A DNA stretch of 64,000 bases from Hymenopus coronatus (Eukaryota > Arthropoda > Insecta > Mantodea > Hymenopodidae): positions 292,219,736-292,283,735 of the forward strand of contig CM060900.1 in NCBI GenBank assembly GCA_030762935.1, in the 5' to 3' direction. Position numbers and translations under genes: made by a program. The notes under the pieces are model-generated. The model searched no databases, was not told where the DNA came from, and saw nothing but the letters and a program-made list of their open reading frames with translations. This document shows, in pieces, positions 1-11,500 of this stretch. Every line of letters starts with the position of its first letter. Within the stretch, counting starts at the first letter, position 1.

Positions 1-637
1 CATAAACTTTACCAAAAAATACCAAATTATAATTATTTTTAAATTTATATTTATTTAAATTTTCTAAAACTTAATATTATAATTATTTTCAATTATTTCA
101 AAATCCCACAATTTTAAATTAAATAATTATATTATTTAAAAATTTCAAAACCATACATATTCGATGTAAATTTATATTCTATTTAAATTTACATTAAATC
201 CAATATTAAAAACATAATTTAAAAATGTTATAATTCAATTAAAATATTTAAAAACATTTAAATTTAATTCAAATTTGGGGTTTAATTAAACATTTAAAAT
301 TTAAAATCAAATAATTTTAAATTACTGGTATCCAGTAATTAAAATAACTGGTATGCAGTTATTTATTATAAATTAATATTCAACTTCACTACTGTACCTA
401 TTGCCGCCGGTAACCGGCGGCATAAGTATTAATAACCTATACTATTTATTGTTTCTATCTTTTAATTATCAACATTCAATATCCATCATAATTCTATAAA
501 AGTCACTTATTGTATTCTTCCACAACTATAACTTTTTATTTCACTACACTCCTATACAAATTTATGTATCATTATTTGTTGGTTAATTTTAATACTATAC
601 ATTCTACACTATTCTTGTCATATCACATTTAATTACA
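1..637. other. AT-rich DNA without recognisable genes
   Basis: Very AT-rich sequence with long A and T runs and no open frame of note. It holds three perfect short inverted repeats (listed separately). It may be flanking DNA or a distal UTR of the LINE that follows on the minus strand; no boundary is visible. Confidence 0.6.
320..422. repeat. Cluster of three perfect hairpins
   Basis: Three perfect inverted repeats lie within about 100 bp. Arms 320-328/332-340 (AATTACTGG/CCAGTAATT) have a 3-nt loop. Arms 342-350/356-364 (AAATAACTG/CAGTTATTT) have a 5-nt loop. Arms 402-411/413-422 (TGCCGCCGGT/ACCGGCGGCA) have one central base. The first two share an ACTGGTAT core and look like duplicates. The third is GC-only in its core although the surroundings are strongly AT-rich. 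No function is assigned. Confidence 0.85.
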
Positions 638-835
638 TCTTCTCACTTCGTCCCAGTCCCCCATTTTCTCACTTCTTCCTGGGAACCCCATCTTCTCATT
701 TCCTCCCAGTTCCCCATTTTCTCACTTCTTCCTGGGAGCCCCATCTTCTCACTTCGTCCCACTACCCTATTTTCTCACTTCTTCCTGGGAGCCCCATCTT
801 CTCACTTCAACCCAATCCCCCATTTCCCACTTCTT
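638..835. repeat. 53-bp minisatellite, about 3.7 copies
   Basis: Units begin with TCTTCTCA at 638, 691, 744 and 797, an exact 53-bp period. Each unit is itself two related halves: one with TTCTCACTTCGTCCC, the other with TTCTCACTTCTTCCTGGGA. The strand is strongly pyrimidine-rich. It lies 3' of the minus-strand LINE and could be part of its 3' UTR or an independent minisatellite. Confidence 0.85.
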
Positions 836-1337
836 CTACCTTGTTCCCAGAAACGCTGTCTTCATCTAACCTACATCTTCCAGCGCATATGATCTTTTTC
901 TACTTCTTCGCCACTTTCCCCAAATGTCTATTTACCTGCACTCTATTTCTTCTTCTCCTCCTCTAATTATATGCAACAATAGGTGCGATTGTTGTCATTA
1001 ATTATTATTCTCATTCCAGTATCTTTCCCTTTGGGTGACGCAGGGGCCGCTAAATAACTCTCTGCATGCCATCCAAATCCCCTCACCCAGCTGATAATTA
1101 ACTATACCCTTAAAGGTTATTTATTACATCTAAATCGGCTACTTGTAAAATATTTCTGGGTCTTAACTTCATTTGATGTGTTCTCTCTAAATTCAATTGG
1201 GCATTTCTCTTATCTATTGGAATAATCATTTCCTTTCAACCCTTATTACTTACTTTATTTGCTAATAGTTCCAAATGGGTTTATAATCTTTATTTCGTAA
1301 AATTTCGTTTATATAACAACCTCTAAGTGCTTCTCTC

Positions 1338-4253
1338 TCTTTCCATAATTCTTGTGAGGTTTTACTACATTCAAACAATACATGTTCCGGAGTTCCCGGT
1401 ACATTACAAATTTCACAATTTTCATTCAGTATTTTATTTATTTTTTACAGTAAGTATAATATGGACCATGACCCAATAAATAGTGAAGTAGGCCTTTTGA
1501 GTCATTTATATGCTTTATTTTAAACTGTTCTTTAATGCTGTTGAAAAATCAAAATGTCCTTCTGCTTGTTTCGGTCTCTTCATTTCTTCTCCCAATCTGG
1601 CATTAATCTGTTCTTAATATCTAGTGTAGTTTGACAGTTGTATCCAAAAATTAGTTGCACTTTAATATTATTTTGCTTCTTTAACCAGTAAAAAGCCCCT
1701 CTATTACGAAGTATTAAACTAATTGGCCAAATGCCTGTTATAATTAACAGACCCATAGCTGGGGTTGTGGACGCCGCACCTGTAAAACGCAATGGAACTT
1801 TTCTTTGAGATCTTCTAAGTAATAATTCAATTGAAATTTTATTTGCTTTGTCAGCACAAACACCAGATCCATAATTTATAATGGATGCGAAAATGCTGGT
1901 ATGATAGCAGCTGATGGTCGATAGTGGTATATAAAATTTGGACTGCAGAATTCTATATAATTTCATTAAAAGTATTTCAGCTTTAAATCTTACGAATTTC
2001 ACATGGTCTTTAAAATTTCTTTTTTCGTCTAATTTTATTCCTAAATATCTCATAACCAGACATCTTCTTATACTAATACCTATAATTCTTAATATTGGAT
2101 TTCTCTTTAGGGTACCTTTTAAATACAAAATTGCCGATTTTTCTGGAGAGCTATTCATTTTCGCTTCTGTGCTCCATTGGTTTAAGGTTTCCATCAAATT
2201 GTTTCCTTTAATTTTCAGTTCGTTTCGGGAGTTTCCTACTATAATAAAAATCACGTCATCCGCGTATTACTGCAATTGTTGTTGTTGTTTACTTTGTCTA
2301 ATAATGTTTCTATTACAATGACCCAAAGTTCGGCCCAAGGACTGAACAGTGAGGACATCCTTTTGATATGTTTTTTGTGATAATTTTTTTCATACTAATC
2401 AGACAAAACTTTTCTATTTTTACAGTAATCAAGGAGTATATTATAAAGCGTTTTTGAATATCTACATTCTCTTGGCCTGTAAAAAAAAGGCCACCAAAGA
2501 TTATCAAAATCTCCAGTGATATTAATAGAAATTGCCAGTACATATTTAAATGTTGAGCTGTGTACAGATTCTAATACAGCATTTAATGCATCTTCTGTCG
2601 ACCGTCCTTATCTAAAGCCATATTGGTTTGCATTTGTGCCAATTAGGAGCCTATATTCTGTGATTCGTTTGTTCAGTAAGCTTTCAAGCACTTTACCCAT
2701 GGTATTTAAGAGACAAATAGGTCAGTATGACTTAGGATCACTTGGGTCCTTGTCTTGACTCTTTTTTAAAATAATAAGTTTGGCTTCCTTCCACCGGTCT
2801 GGAAAGACTGCTCTTCCGATACAGTCATTGTACAATGTACATAAAAATGAGGTTAAGCTATTTTCCCGTGCTAATAAGGTTTCATTTTTAATCCCATCTG
2901 GGCCAACAGCTCTTTTAGCTTTTAGATTCTGAATTATTAGTTTAACTTCTGATTCATAAAATGGATAAATTATGCCTTCGTTATTATAAGTCAGATTAAG
3001 CTTGTTTCTCAATTCTCTGTTAAAGTTATCGTCCTCTTCTTTGTCGTTTGGTAACAGTCTAAATATAAGTTCGTTCACGGATTCCTCCCAATCATTAGTC
3101 ATATTGCCATCCTTCCGTAATGTATTCAACGTCTCTGGTTTTATGATTGTTTCCATTATAATTTTATATGGTAAACCCCAAATGGTTTTACTTAGTCCGA
3201 ATTCAACAAAATTCTTCCATGACTTCTCCCTTGTGTTTTTTAAGGTAATTTTAAATTTATCCTTTGGTCTTCTATACATGTTTAAGTTTCGCTCCCTTTC
3301 TTGTGCGACAATAGTTCTGTGATAGATTCTCCTTGTTTTACGCTATTTTCTCCTTAATTTGGTTAACTCATTGGTCCAAACATTACCCGTTTATTTTTTA
3401 TATTTTCTTTTTTGGTATTGAAGTATTAAGCGTCTATTTTATTTTATCTTATAATTTTTCCACTTCGTAATTTAAATTTTCTCCTTTATAGCCGAGTGCG
3501 CATATATCAAAAATTTCTCTGATTATTTCCCAGTTTGCTTGATTATAGTTAAGTTGAATTTCCGTTTTGATCCTAGTTTCAAGGTTGTAGCTTGGTACGT
3601 AATCAAAGTAAATTAGTCTTTGGTCACTCATAGTCAAATAAAGACCAACTTTATAATTTAATATCTTGTTAAGTGTTTTATAGTTTCCGAGAGTTAAATC
3701 AATGTTGGAGTTAGCCCCCGCAGTATTTTCGAAGGTTCTTGGATTTTTAGCGGTGTTGGGTATTACTAGGTTCAATTCTGCAATTTTCTCCTCCAACTTT
3801 TCTCCTCTATCATCTTTGTATGTATTAAACCACCAATTGAATTTCGCATTGGCGTCCATGGTGTAAATAAGTTCTTTGTCACTAAAAATTCTGGTTTTTT
3901 TTTTTAGTTATTTTCTCTAGATACAAGTCTATTGATTCACTGAATTGAAAATAATGATTAGATAAAAGAAACTCTCCATCCTCATGATTAACTTGAATAC
4001 GGTTGGTATGTGTATCGTTTAGTTGAGTTATATTAGTGCTTTGTATGTGTGGATTTTTTATTTTAATGGCAGCCTTTGGTGCATTGCCAGAAATAATGGC
4101 CCTTGCCATTACTGGTAAATGTATTAACTTATTTTGATGTGTATATGGCTCTCGGATGCATAAAATATCCAAGCTTAAATCTCCTAATATTTTCTTTAGC
4201 TCTGACATAACCAGCCTACTATTATGGGCATTAATTTGTGCTATTTTCATTAT
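1338..4253 (-). pseudogene. R1-clade LINE ORF2 (endonuclease-reverse transcriptase) pseudogene
   Basis: ORF2 of an R1-type LINE should nick the target and reverse-transcribe the element RNA. Visible in order: the apurinic-type endonuclease start (KIAQINAHNS, DILCIREPY), its DANA motif near 3850, and SDQRLI near 3625, where the family has SDHRLI, so the catalytic His reads Gln. RT follows with AVGPDGI (near 2900), QYGFR-stop-GRSTEDAL (near 2620), a damaged palm motif A (INITGDFDN where LDITGAFDN is usual) and YADD at 2255-2266. A C-x2-C-x7-H-x4-C finger closes the protein at about 1380-1422. At least four frameshifts or stops separate these blocks. Start chosen at the ATG before KIAQINAHN. Identification is firm at clade level only. 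Confidence 0.85.
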
Positions 4254-4296
4254 TTTCGATATTATCATTAAGTTCATTATCAAATTGTACTGGAGA
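4231..4296 (-). pseudogene. Likely C-terminal tail of LINE ORF1
   Basis: On the minus strand a short open frame runs out of the ACT array and ends NENSTN-stop. Its stop lies inside the start of ORF2, so the two frames overlap by about 20 bp. Overlapping ORF1/ORF2 is common in R1-clade LINEs, so I infer this is the last roughly 20 codons of ORF1, with the rest lost by 5' truncation at the microsatellite. There is no recognisable domain in so short a piece. Confidence 0.4.
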
Positions 4297-4297
4297 A

Positions 4298-4851
4298 TTA
4301 GTGGTAGTGGTAGTGGTAGTGGTAGTGGTAGTGGTGGTGGTGGTAGTGGTAGTAGTCGTAGTAGTCGTAGTAGTCGTAATAGTCGTAGTAGTCGTAGTCG
4401 TCGTCGTGGTCGTCGACGTAGTAGTCGTAGTCGTAGTCGTTATAGTCCTGGTCGTAGTCGTCGTAGTAGTAGTCGTAGTATTAGTCGTAGTATTAGTCGT
4501 AGTAGTAGTCGTAGTAGTCGTAGTAGTCGTAGTCGTCGTAATAGTCGTAGTAGTCGTATAAGTCGTAGTAGTCGTAGTCGTCGTAGTAGTCGTAGTAGTC
4601 GTAGTAGTCGTAATAGTCGTAGTAGTCGTAGTAGTCGTAGTCGTCGTCGTCGTGGTGGTCGACGTAGTAGTAGTAGTCGTAGTAGTAGTCGTAATAGTAT
4701 TCGTAGTAGTATTCGTCATAGTCGTCGTAGTAGTCGTCGTAGTCGTTATAGTCCTAGTCGTAGTCGTCGTAGTATTAGTCGTAGTAGTAGTCGTAGTAGT
4801 AGTCGTAGTAGTAGTTTAGTAGTAGTTTAGTAGTAGCAGCAGCAGTAGTAG
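4298..4851. repeat. Compound (AGT/CGT/GGT)n microsatellite
   Basis: About 550 bp of trinucleotides in constant phase: GGT AGT at the left, then AGT/CGT mixtures. Internal duplication is visible: CGTTATAGTCCT occurs at 4438 and again at 4744, with similar flanking CGT-rich blocks. It separates LINE copy 1 (5' end on the left) from LINE copy 2 (3' end on the right). The long serine/arginine frame it creates is an artefact. Confidence 0.95.
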
Positions 4852-6415
4852 TTTTTTTTAAGGAGGGGAAGATCCTCTTGGGCGCTAGGGTAAAGTGGCC
4901 CTGGTGTGTCGGACTCTTACCGTTTAAAAACTACCTCCGTGTCCTGCAGCACTGCTGAAACTTCTCTCAGCATTTCTTCACAGTGCAGAATTCATGTTTA
5001 CCCTTCATCCTTTTCCTTATCTTGTAGGATGTTCTTTATCATTCCTGTAAAAAGGTACCATATTTCTTTCTTGTATATCATATTTTGTATTACATTATCT
5101 GGTGTTCATTCCATTTCAATATCGTTTAAGGTCTTTGTTCTTATGGCGTTCCATCTTTTGCATAATAAAATAGTGTGTTCTGGTTCTAGTTTTTTACAAT
5201 ATCTGCATTGTTATCTTCATTCTGTACAAGTAGGTTCCAAATCGGCCATGTGCTGTTAAGAATTACGTAAAAAAGTAGTCATCATCTCCCTGTGGTCTAT
5301 TTAACCATGGTTCAATTTTTGGGATAAGGCGTTTAGTCCATTGGCCCATTTCAAGTTCGTCATCCCATTCCTCCTGCCAGTGTTTCATTGTAATTTTTCT
5401 TTTCTCTTTTTTTTGTGTTCTATTATATCCTTCTTTATTAAATGTATGCTCGATTGCTAATAAATGGAGCGGTATTGTTCCTATAATCACTTGTATTGCT
5501 TTGGTGGATGTTGTTCGATGTGTACTTGCAATCCTTATGGCAATCTTTCTTTGGACGCGTTCTATAAGCTTTCTGTATTATTTTTCTCATACATTGCTTC
5601 CAAGCCGCGGCGCAATAAAGTATAATGGAGTTAATAACACTTCCTAGTAATTTCCTCTTTTGTTAGTTAGGATCTCCTACGTTTGGCATTAGTCCTGCCA
5701 AACCTGCGACCACTTTTTCCACCTTTGCAGACACATACCTCAGATGTTCAACCATACTCATATTATTTCCAATTAAAATACCTAAATATTTTAGGTGTTT
5801 TTGCGATTTAAGTTCTAAATCTCCATCCTGTATGGTTACTTCTTTAAGAGTTCTGCTCCCTCCAAGGATTACCATTTCGGTTTTGGTCGGGGCCAGGCTC
5901 AGTCCCCTACTATCATCCAGACCTCAACCCTATTGATGGACCACTGTATTTTTTCTTCTATGATTTGTTTTGAGTGCCGCGCATAATCAGAGCGAGGTCA
6001 TCTGCGTATACCACAAGTGTTACTTCTATTGCAGTTTCTTCTCTGAGCACTTCATCATAGTATATATTCCATAAAGTGGGGACTAAAATTGATCCTTGCG
6101 GTACTCCACTGGTTACATCTATCTCTGATTTTTCTCCATTGAGGATCTTTCTTTCTTGCAAATAACTGCTTATTAGTTTAATCAGGTACGGAGATATATT
6201 TTTTTGTATTAATTCATTTATAATACCCACCCACGGTCTAATGTAACCGTTACTACATACCTATTATTTCCATTAACTTCTTTCTGTGCTGTTTCCAAGA
6301 CCAAGTTTATTGCAACGGCAGTTGGCGGCCTTATCTAAAAACGAATTCAGTTGCGGGAAACTACCTTTTAAATCTATCTCTTTTAATAAAATTGTTGGTT
6401 AATTGTTTGTTCAAA
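4852..6415 (-). mobile_element. R1-clade LINE copy 2, 5'-truncated, in an ACT array
   Basis: Minus-strand LINE fragment closely similar throughout to the copy at 12453-14626. Its 3' end is an A-run (4852-4859 as T on the plus strand) after CCCCTCCTT, running directly into (ACT)n. The 5' end is truncated inside the RT domain at about 6415, where (ACC ACT)n begins. Relative to the other copy it has lost about 25 bp near 6236, which removes the palm motif A region. Both ends are therefore in ACT/AGT repeats. Confidence 0.85.
5160..6400 (-). pseudogene. R1-clade LINE ORF2 fragment (RT C-terminal half)
   Basis: Remnant of the reverse transcriptase. Reading the minus strand: GNNRYVV near 6270, then a deletion that removes the NAFNSVPW block. 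SGVPQGSIL follows near 6105 and VYADDLALI near 6000. The thumb region carries LKYLGILIGN (near 5780) and LAGLMPNVGDP (near 5680), and RLIPKIEPWLNR lies near 5300. A C-terminal finger C-x2-C-x6-H-x4-C at 5160-5206 is intact here, whereas in the sister copy the second Cys reads Tyr. Several frameshifts separate these blocks, so no functional product is possible. Confidence 0.85.
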
Positions 6416-6423
6416 GAGGTTAA

Positions 6424-6447
6424 TGGTAGTGGTAGTGGTAGTAGTAA

Positions 6448-6510
<63 letters not shown>

Positions 6511-6787
6511 CACCAGAAGTAGCACCAGCAGCAGTGGCGGTGGCGGCGGCAGCAGTGGTGATGGCGGTGGCAGTGGTGGCGATGGCGATGGCGGTAGCGG
6601 TGGAGATGGCGGAAACAGCAGCTGCAGCGGCAGTGGCAGTAGTAGTAGTGGTAGTATTGGTAGTAGTGGTAGTTATAATACTAGTAGCAGCAGCAGCGGT
6701 GGCGGCGGCTGCGGAGGGGGTAGTGGAGATGTTGGTGGGTGTGATGGTGGTGGCAGTGGCGGAAGCAGCATAGATAGCGGCAGCGGC

Positions 6788-6863
<76 letters not shown>

Positions 6864-6949
6864 ATAGTAGCAGCACCAGCAGCAGTGGCGGTGGCGGCGG
6901 TGGAGGTGATGCTGGCGATGGCGGTGGCGGAAGCTGCAGCTGCTGCGGC

Positions 6950-7002
<53 letters not shown>

Positions 7003-7161
7003 TAGTAGTAATAGTAGTAGTAGCAGTAGCAGTAGTTGCGGTGCTGGCGGCGACGGCGGTTTTGTTGGTGTTGGGAAGGGTGGCGGTGACGCTGGCGGTG
7101 GCGGTGACGCTGGCGGTGGCGGCGGTGGTGGCAAAAGCAGCAGCGGCAGCGGCAGTGAGAA

Positions 7162-7223
<62 letters not shown>

Positions 7224-7338
7224 ATAGAAGTAGTAGTAGGAATGGCGGTGGTGGTGGCGGCGGCGGTGGAAGTGGTGGAGTCGTGGTGGTGGCGTAGGCC
7301 GGAATTAGCAGTGGCAGCGGCAGCGCCAGTAGCAGTAG
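6424..7338. repeat. Compound (AGT/GGC/AGC)n microsatellite
   Basis: About 915 bp of AGT runs alternating with GGT/GGC/AGC-rich blocks, in constant trinucleotide phase. Blocks such as GGTGACGCTGGCGGTGGC recur near 7084 and 7105. It lies at the 5' side of LINE copy 2. Long glycine/serine, valine/alanine and threonine frames on both strands come from the phase and are not genes. Confidence 0.95.
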
Positions 7339-7758
7339 AATAAAATAAAATATGTATATCAAAACCTGATAAATAAATAGCAATTAAAGTCATAAACATT
7401 ATCAATTAATCTGTTTGTTAAAATTTAATTCATACAATTTCAATTTAATTAACATTATTATTTTTATAATTTCGTATTTTAATATACATTAATAATTTGT
7501 ATTTAATTTTAATATATATTTTTACTATTCATATTTATATTGATTAAAATTCATTTTATTTTATTTATTTATATTACAAACATATTCTATTTTAAAAACT
7601 ATTATATTATTTTAGTAGTTATTCTATTAAATAATTTAATTCAATGTAATACTCTTACTGTTATAATATTATTGCTTAATTCTGCATATATATATAATTA
7701 TACATTAAATTGCTGTTTTATTTATAAAATTTAAAATAAAAAAAAATATTACTGGATG
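7339..7758. other. AT-rich spacer between two AGT arrays
   Basis: About 420 bp of AT-rich DNA with no gene-like content, lying between two AGT arrays. It starts with AATAAAATAAAAT directly after the array, which resembles the sequence after the array ending at 15055 (AAAATAAATAAATAA). Confidence 0.7.
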
Positions 7759-8541
7759 TACTAGTAGTAGTGATAGTAGTAGTAGTAGTACTAGAAGTAG
7801 TAGTGATTGTAGTAGTAGTGATAGTAGTAGAAGTAGTAATTATGGTGGTAGTAGTAGTGATAGTAGTAGTAGTGATAGTATTAGAAGTAGTAGTGATGGT
7901 AGTAGTACTAGTGATAGTAGTGATAGCAGTAGTAGTAGCGATAATAAAGGTAGTAGTAGTGATAGTATGGATAGTAGTAGTAGTGATAGTAGTAGTAGTG
8001 ATAGTAGTGGTGGTAGTAGTAGTAGTGATAGTAGTAGTGATAGTAGTAGTAGTGATAGTAGTAGTAGTGATAGTAGTGATAGTAGTAGTAGTGATAGTAG
8101 TAGTAGTGATAGTAGTAGTAGTGATAGTAGTGGTAGTAGTAGTAGTAGTAGTAGCAGTGATAGTAGTAGTGATAGTAGTAGTTATAATAGTAGTGATAGT
8201 AGTAGTGATAGTATTAGTAGTGATAGTAGTAGTGATAGTAGTACTGACAGTAGTAGTGATAGTAGTAGTAGTGACAGTAATAGTAGTAGTGATATTAGTA
8301 GTGATAGTAGTAATAGTGATAGTAGTAGTGATAGTAGTAGTGATAGTAGTAGTGATAGTAGCAGTAGTGATAGTAATAGTAGTAGTGGTGATAGTAGTAG
8401 TGATAGTAGTGGTGATAGTAGTAGTGATAGTAGTAGTGATAGTAGTAGTGATAGTAATAGTAGTAGTAGTAGTGATAGTAGTAGTGATGGCAGTAGTAGT
8501 GATAGTAGTAGTAGTGGTGGTAGTAGATATAGTAGTAGTGA

Positions 8542-8575
<34 letters not shown>

Positions 8576-11500
8576 GATAGTAGTGGTAGTAGAAGTAGTG
8601 GTGGTGGTAGTAGTGATAGTAATAGTAGTAGTGATAGTAGTGATAGTAGTAGTAGTAGAAGTAGTAGTAGTGATAGTAGTGATAGTAATACTAGTACCAG
8701 TAGTGGTGGTAGTAGTGATAGCAGTGATAGTAGCACTAGTAGTAGTGGCTAGTGATAGTAATAGTAGTAGTAGTGATAGTAGTGATAGTAGTAGTAGTAG
8801 TAGAAGTAGTGGTAGTAGTAGTAGTGATAGTAGTGATAGTAATAGCAGTAGTGGTGGTAGTAGCAATAGTAGTGATAGTAGTTATAGTAGTGATAGTAGT
8901 ACTAGTAGTGGTGGTAGTAGTGATAGTAGTGATAGTAGTGATAGCAGTGATAGTAGTAGTGGAGGTATTAGTGATAGTAGTATTAGTAGTAGTAGTAGTG
9001 GTAGTAGTGATAGTAGTAGTAGTGGTAGTAGTGATAGTAGTAGTAGTGATAGTAGTAATAGTAGTAGTAGTATTGATAGTATAGTAGTGGTAGTAGTGAT
9101 AGTAGTAGTAGTAGTAATGATAGTAGTAGTGGTAGTAGTGTTTGTAGTAGTAGTAGTAGTGATAGTAGTAGTAGTGATAGTAGTGATAGTAGTAGTAGTG
9201 ATAGTAGTTCTGATAGTAGTAGTGGTGGTAGTAATGATAGTAGTAGTAGTGATAGTAGTGGTAGTGATAGTACTGATAGTAGTAGTAGTGGTGGTAGTAG
9301 TGATAGTAGTAGTAGTGGTGGTAGTAGTGATAGTAGTGATAGTAGTAGTAGTGGTAGTAGTATTGATAGTAGTAGTAGTGGTAGTAGTAATAGTAATAGT
9401 AGTGATAGTAGTAGTAGTGATATTAGTAGTAGTAGTGACAGTAGTAGTAGTGATAGTAGTAGTGATAGTAGTGATAGTACTGATAGTAGTGATAGTAGTA
9501 GTAGTATTGGTAGTGGTGGTAGTAGTGATAGTAATAGTAGTAGTGATAGTAGTGATAGTAGTAGTAGTGGTGGTAGTAGTGATAGTAATATTAGTAGTGG
9601 TGGTAGTAGTGATAGTAGTGATAGTAGTGATAGTAGTGATAGTAGTAGTAGTAGTAGTGGTGGTAGTAGTGATAGTAGTATTAGTAGTAGTAGTGATAGT
9701 GGTAGTAGTAGTGATAGTAGTGATAGTAATGGTAGTGATAGTGGTAGAAGTGATAGTAGTAGTGATAATAGTAGTAGTGAAAGTAGTAGTAGTGATAGTA
9801 GTGATAGTAGTAGCAGTAGTGGTGGTAGTAGTGATAGTAGTGATAGTAGTAGTAGTGGTGGTAGTAGTGATAGTAGTGACAGTAGTGATTGTAGTAGTAG
9901 TGGTGGTAGTAGTGATAGTAGTGATAGTAGTAGTGGTGGTAGTAGTGATAGTAGTAGTAGTAATAATGGTATTGATAGTGTTAGTATATTGGTAGTAGTA
10001 GTAGTAGTGATAATAGTAGTTGTGGTAGAAGAAGTTGTAGTGGTACTAGTAGTGGTGGTGGTAGTAGTAGTGATAATAGTAGTGGTGTAAGTAGTAGTTG
10101 TGGTAGTAGTAGTGATAGTAGTAGTGGTGGTAGTAGTAGTGATAGTAGTAGTGGTGGTAGTAGTGGTGGTAGTAGTAATGGTGGTAGTAGTAGTGATAGT
10201 AGTAGTAGTGATAGTAGTAGTGGTGATAGTAGTAGTGGTGGTAGTAGTAGTAGTAGTGATAGTAGTAGTAGAGATAGTAGTAGTGATGATAGTAGTAGTG
10301 GTGGTAGTAGTAGTAGTTATAGTAGTAGTGGTGGTAGTACTGATAGTAGTAGTGGTGATAGTAGTAGAGGTGGTATTAGTAGTGGTGGTAGAAGTAGTGA
10401 TAGTAGTAGTGGTGATAGTAGTAGTGGTTGTAGTAGTAGTTATAGTAGTAGTGGTGATAGTAGTAGTGGTGGTAGTAGTAATGATAGTAGTATTGGTGAT
10501 AGTAGTAGTGGTGGTAGTAGTTGTGATAGTAGTAGTGGTGATAGTAGTAGTGATGATAGTAGTAGTAGTGATAGTAGTAGTGGTGATAGTAGTAGTGGTG
10601 GTAGTAGTAGTGATAGTAGTAGTGGTGATAGTAGTAGTGGTGATAGTAGTAGTGATCATAGTAGTAGTGGTGATAGTAGTAGTGGTGATAGTAGTTGTGA
10701 TAGTAGTAGTGGTGATAGTAGTAGTGGTGGTAGTAGTAGTGGTGATAGTAGTAGTGGTGATAGTAGTAGTGGTGGTAGTAGTTGTGATAGTAGTAGTGGT
10801 GATAGTAGTAGTGATGATAGTAGTAGTGGTGATAGTAGTAGTGGTGATAGTAGTAGTGGTGATAGTAGTTGTGATAGTAGTAGAGGTGATAGTAGTAGTG
10901 GTGATAGTAGTAGTGGTGATAGTAGTAGTGGTGATAGTAGTAGTGGTGGTAGTAGTTGTGATAGTAGTAATGGTGATAGTAGTAGTGATGATAGTAGTAG
11001 TGGTGGTAGTAGTAGTGATAGTAGTAGTGGTGATAGTAGTAGTGATGATAGTAGTAGTGATTATAGTAGTAGTAGTGATAGTAGTAGTGGAGATAGTAGT
11101 AGTGGTGATAGTAGTAGTAGTAGTGATAGTAGTAGTAGTGATAGTAGTAGTGGTGATAGTAGTAGTGATGATAGTAGTAGTTTTGATAGTAGTAGTGGTG
11201 ATAGTAGTAGTGATGATAGTAGTAGTGATGATAGTAGTAGTAGTAGTGATAGAAGTAGTGGTGATAGTAGTAGTGGTGATAGTAGTAGTAGTAGTGATGG
11301 TAGTAGTAGTGATAGTAGTAGTGGTGATAGTAGTAGTGGTGGTAGTAGTAGTGATAGTAGTAGTGGTGATAGTAGTAGTGATGATAGTAGTAGTGATGAT
11401 AGTAGTAGTGGTGATAGTAGTTGGGGTGATAGTAGTAGTGATGATAGTAGTAGTAGTGATAGTAGTAGTGATGATAGTAGTAGTGATGATAGTAGTAGTA

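Larger units (their letters stand above)
1000..4296 (-). mobile_element. R1-clade LINE copy 1, 5'-truncated, decayed
   Basis: Non-LTR retrotransposon remnant on the minus strand. Endonuclease, reverse transcriptase and a C-terminal CCHC finger appear in the expected order from about 4253 down to 1338. Its truncated 5' end abuts the (AGT)n array at 4298. The 3' end is not sharply defined; I place it near 1000, just past a non-coding stretch with no poly(A) visible. It differs in sequence from the two LINE copies at 4852 and 12453, so it is probably a different family of the same clade. Multiple frameshifts and stops show it is long dead. Confidence 0.75.

Noticed and set aside
638..835. CRISPR-like regularly spaced repeat
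   Set aside because: Units are contiguous and homologous throughout, with no unique spacers, and the context is a eukaryotic genome. It is a minisatellite.
4156..4830. Arg/Ser-rich frame resembling an SR splicing-factor domain
   Set aside because: It is entirely (AGT/CGT)n, and the upstream part is antisense to LINE endonuclease. There is no RNA-recognition domain.
6383..7405. Thr/Ala-rich 340-codon frame resembling a mucin, and a Gly/Ser frame opposite
   Set aside because: Trinucleotide array read in several frames; no signal or flanking domain.
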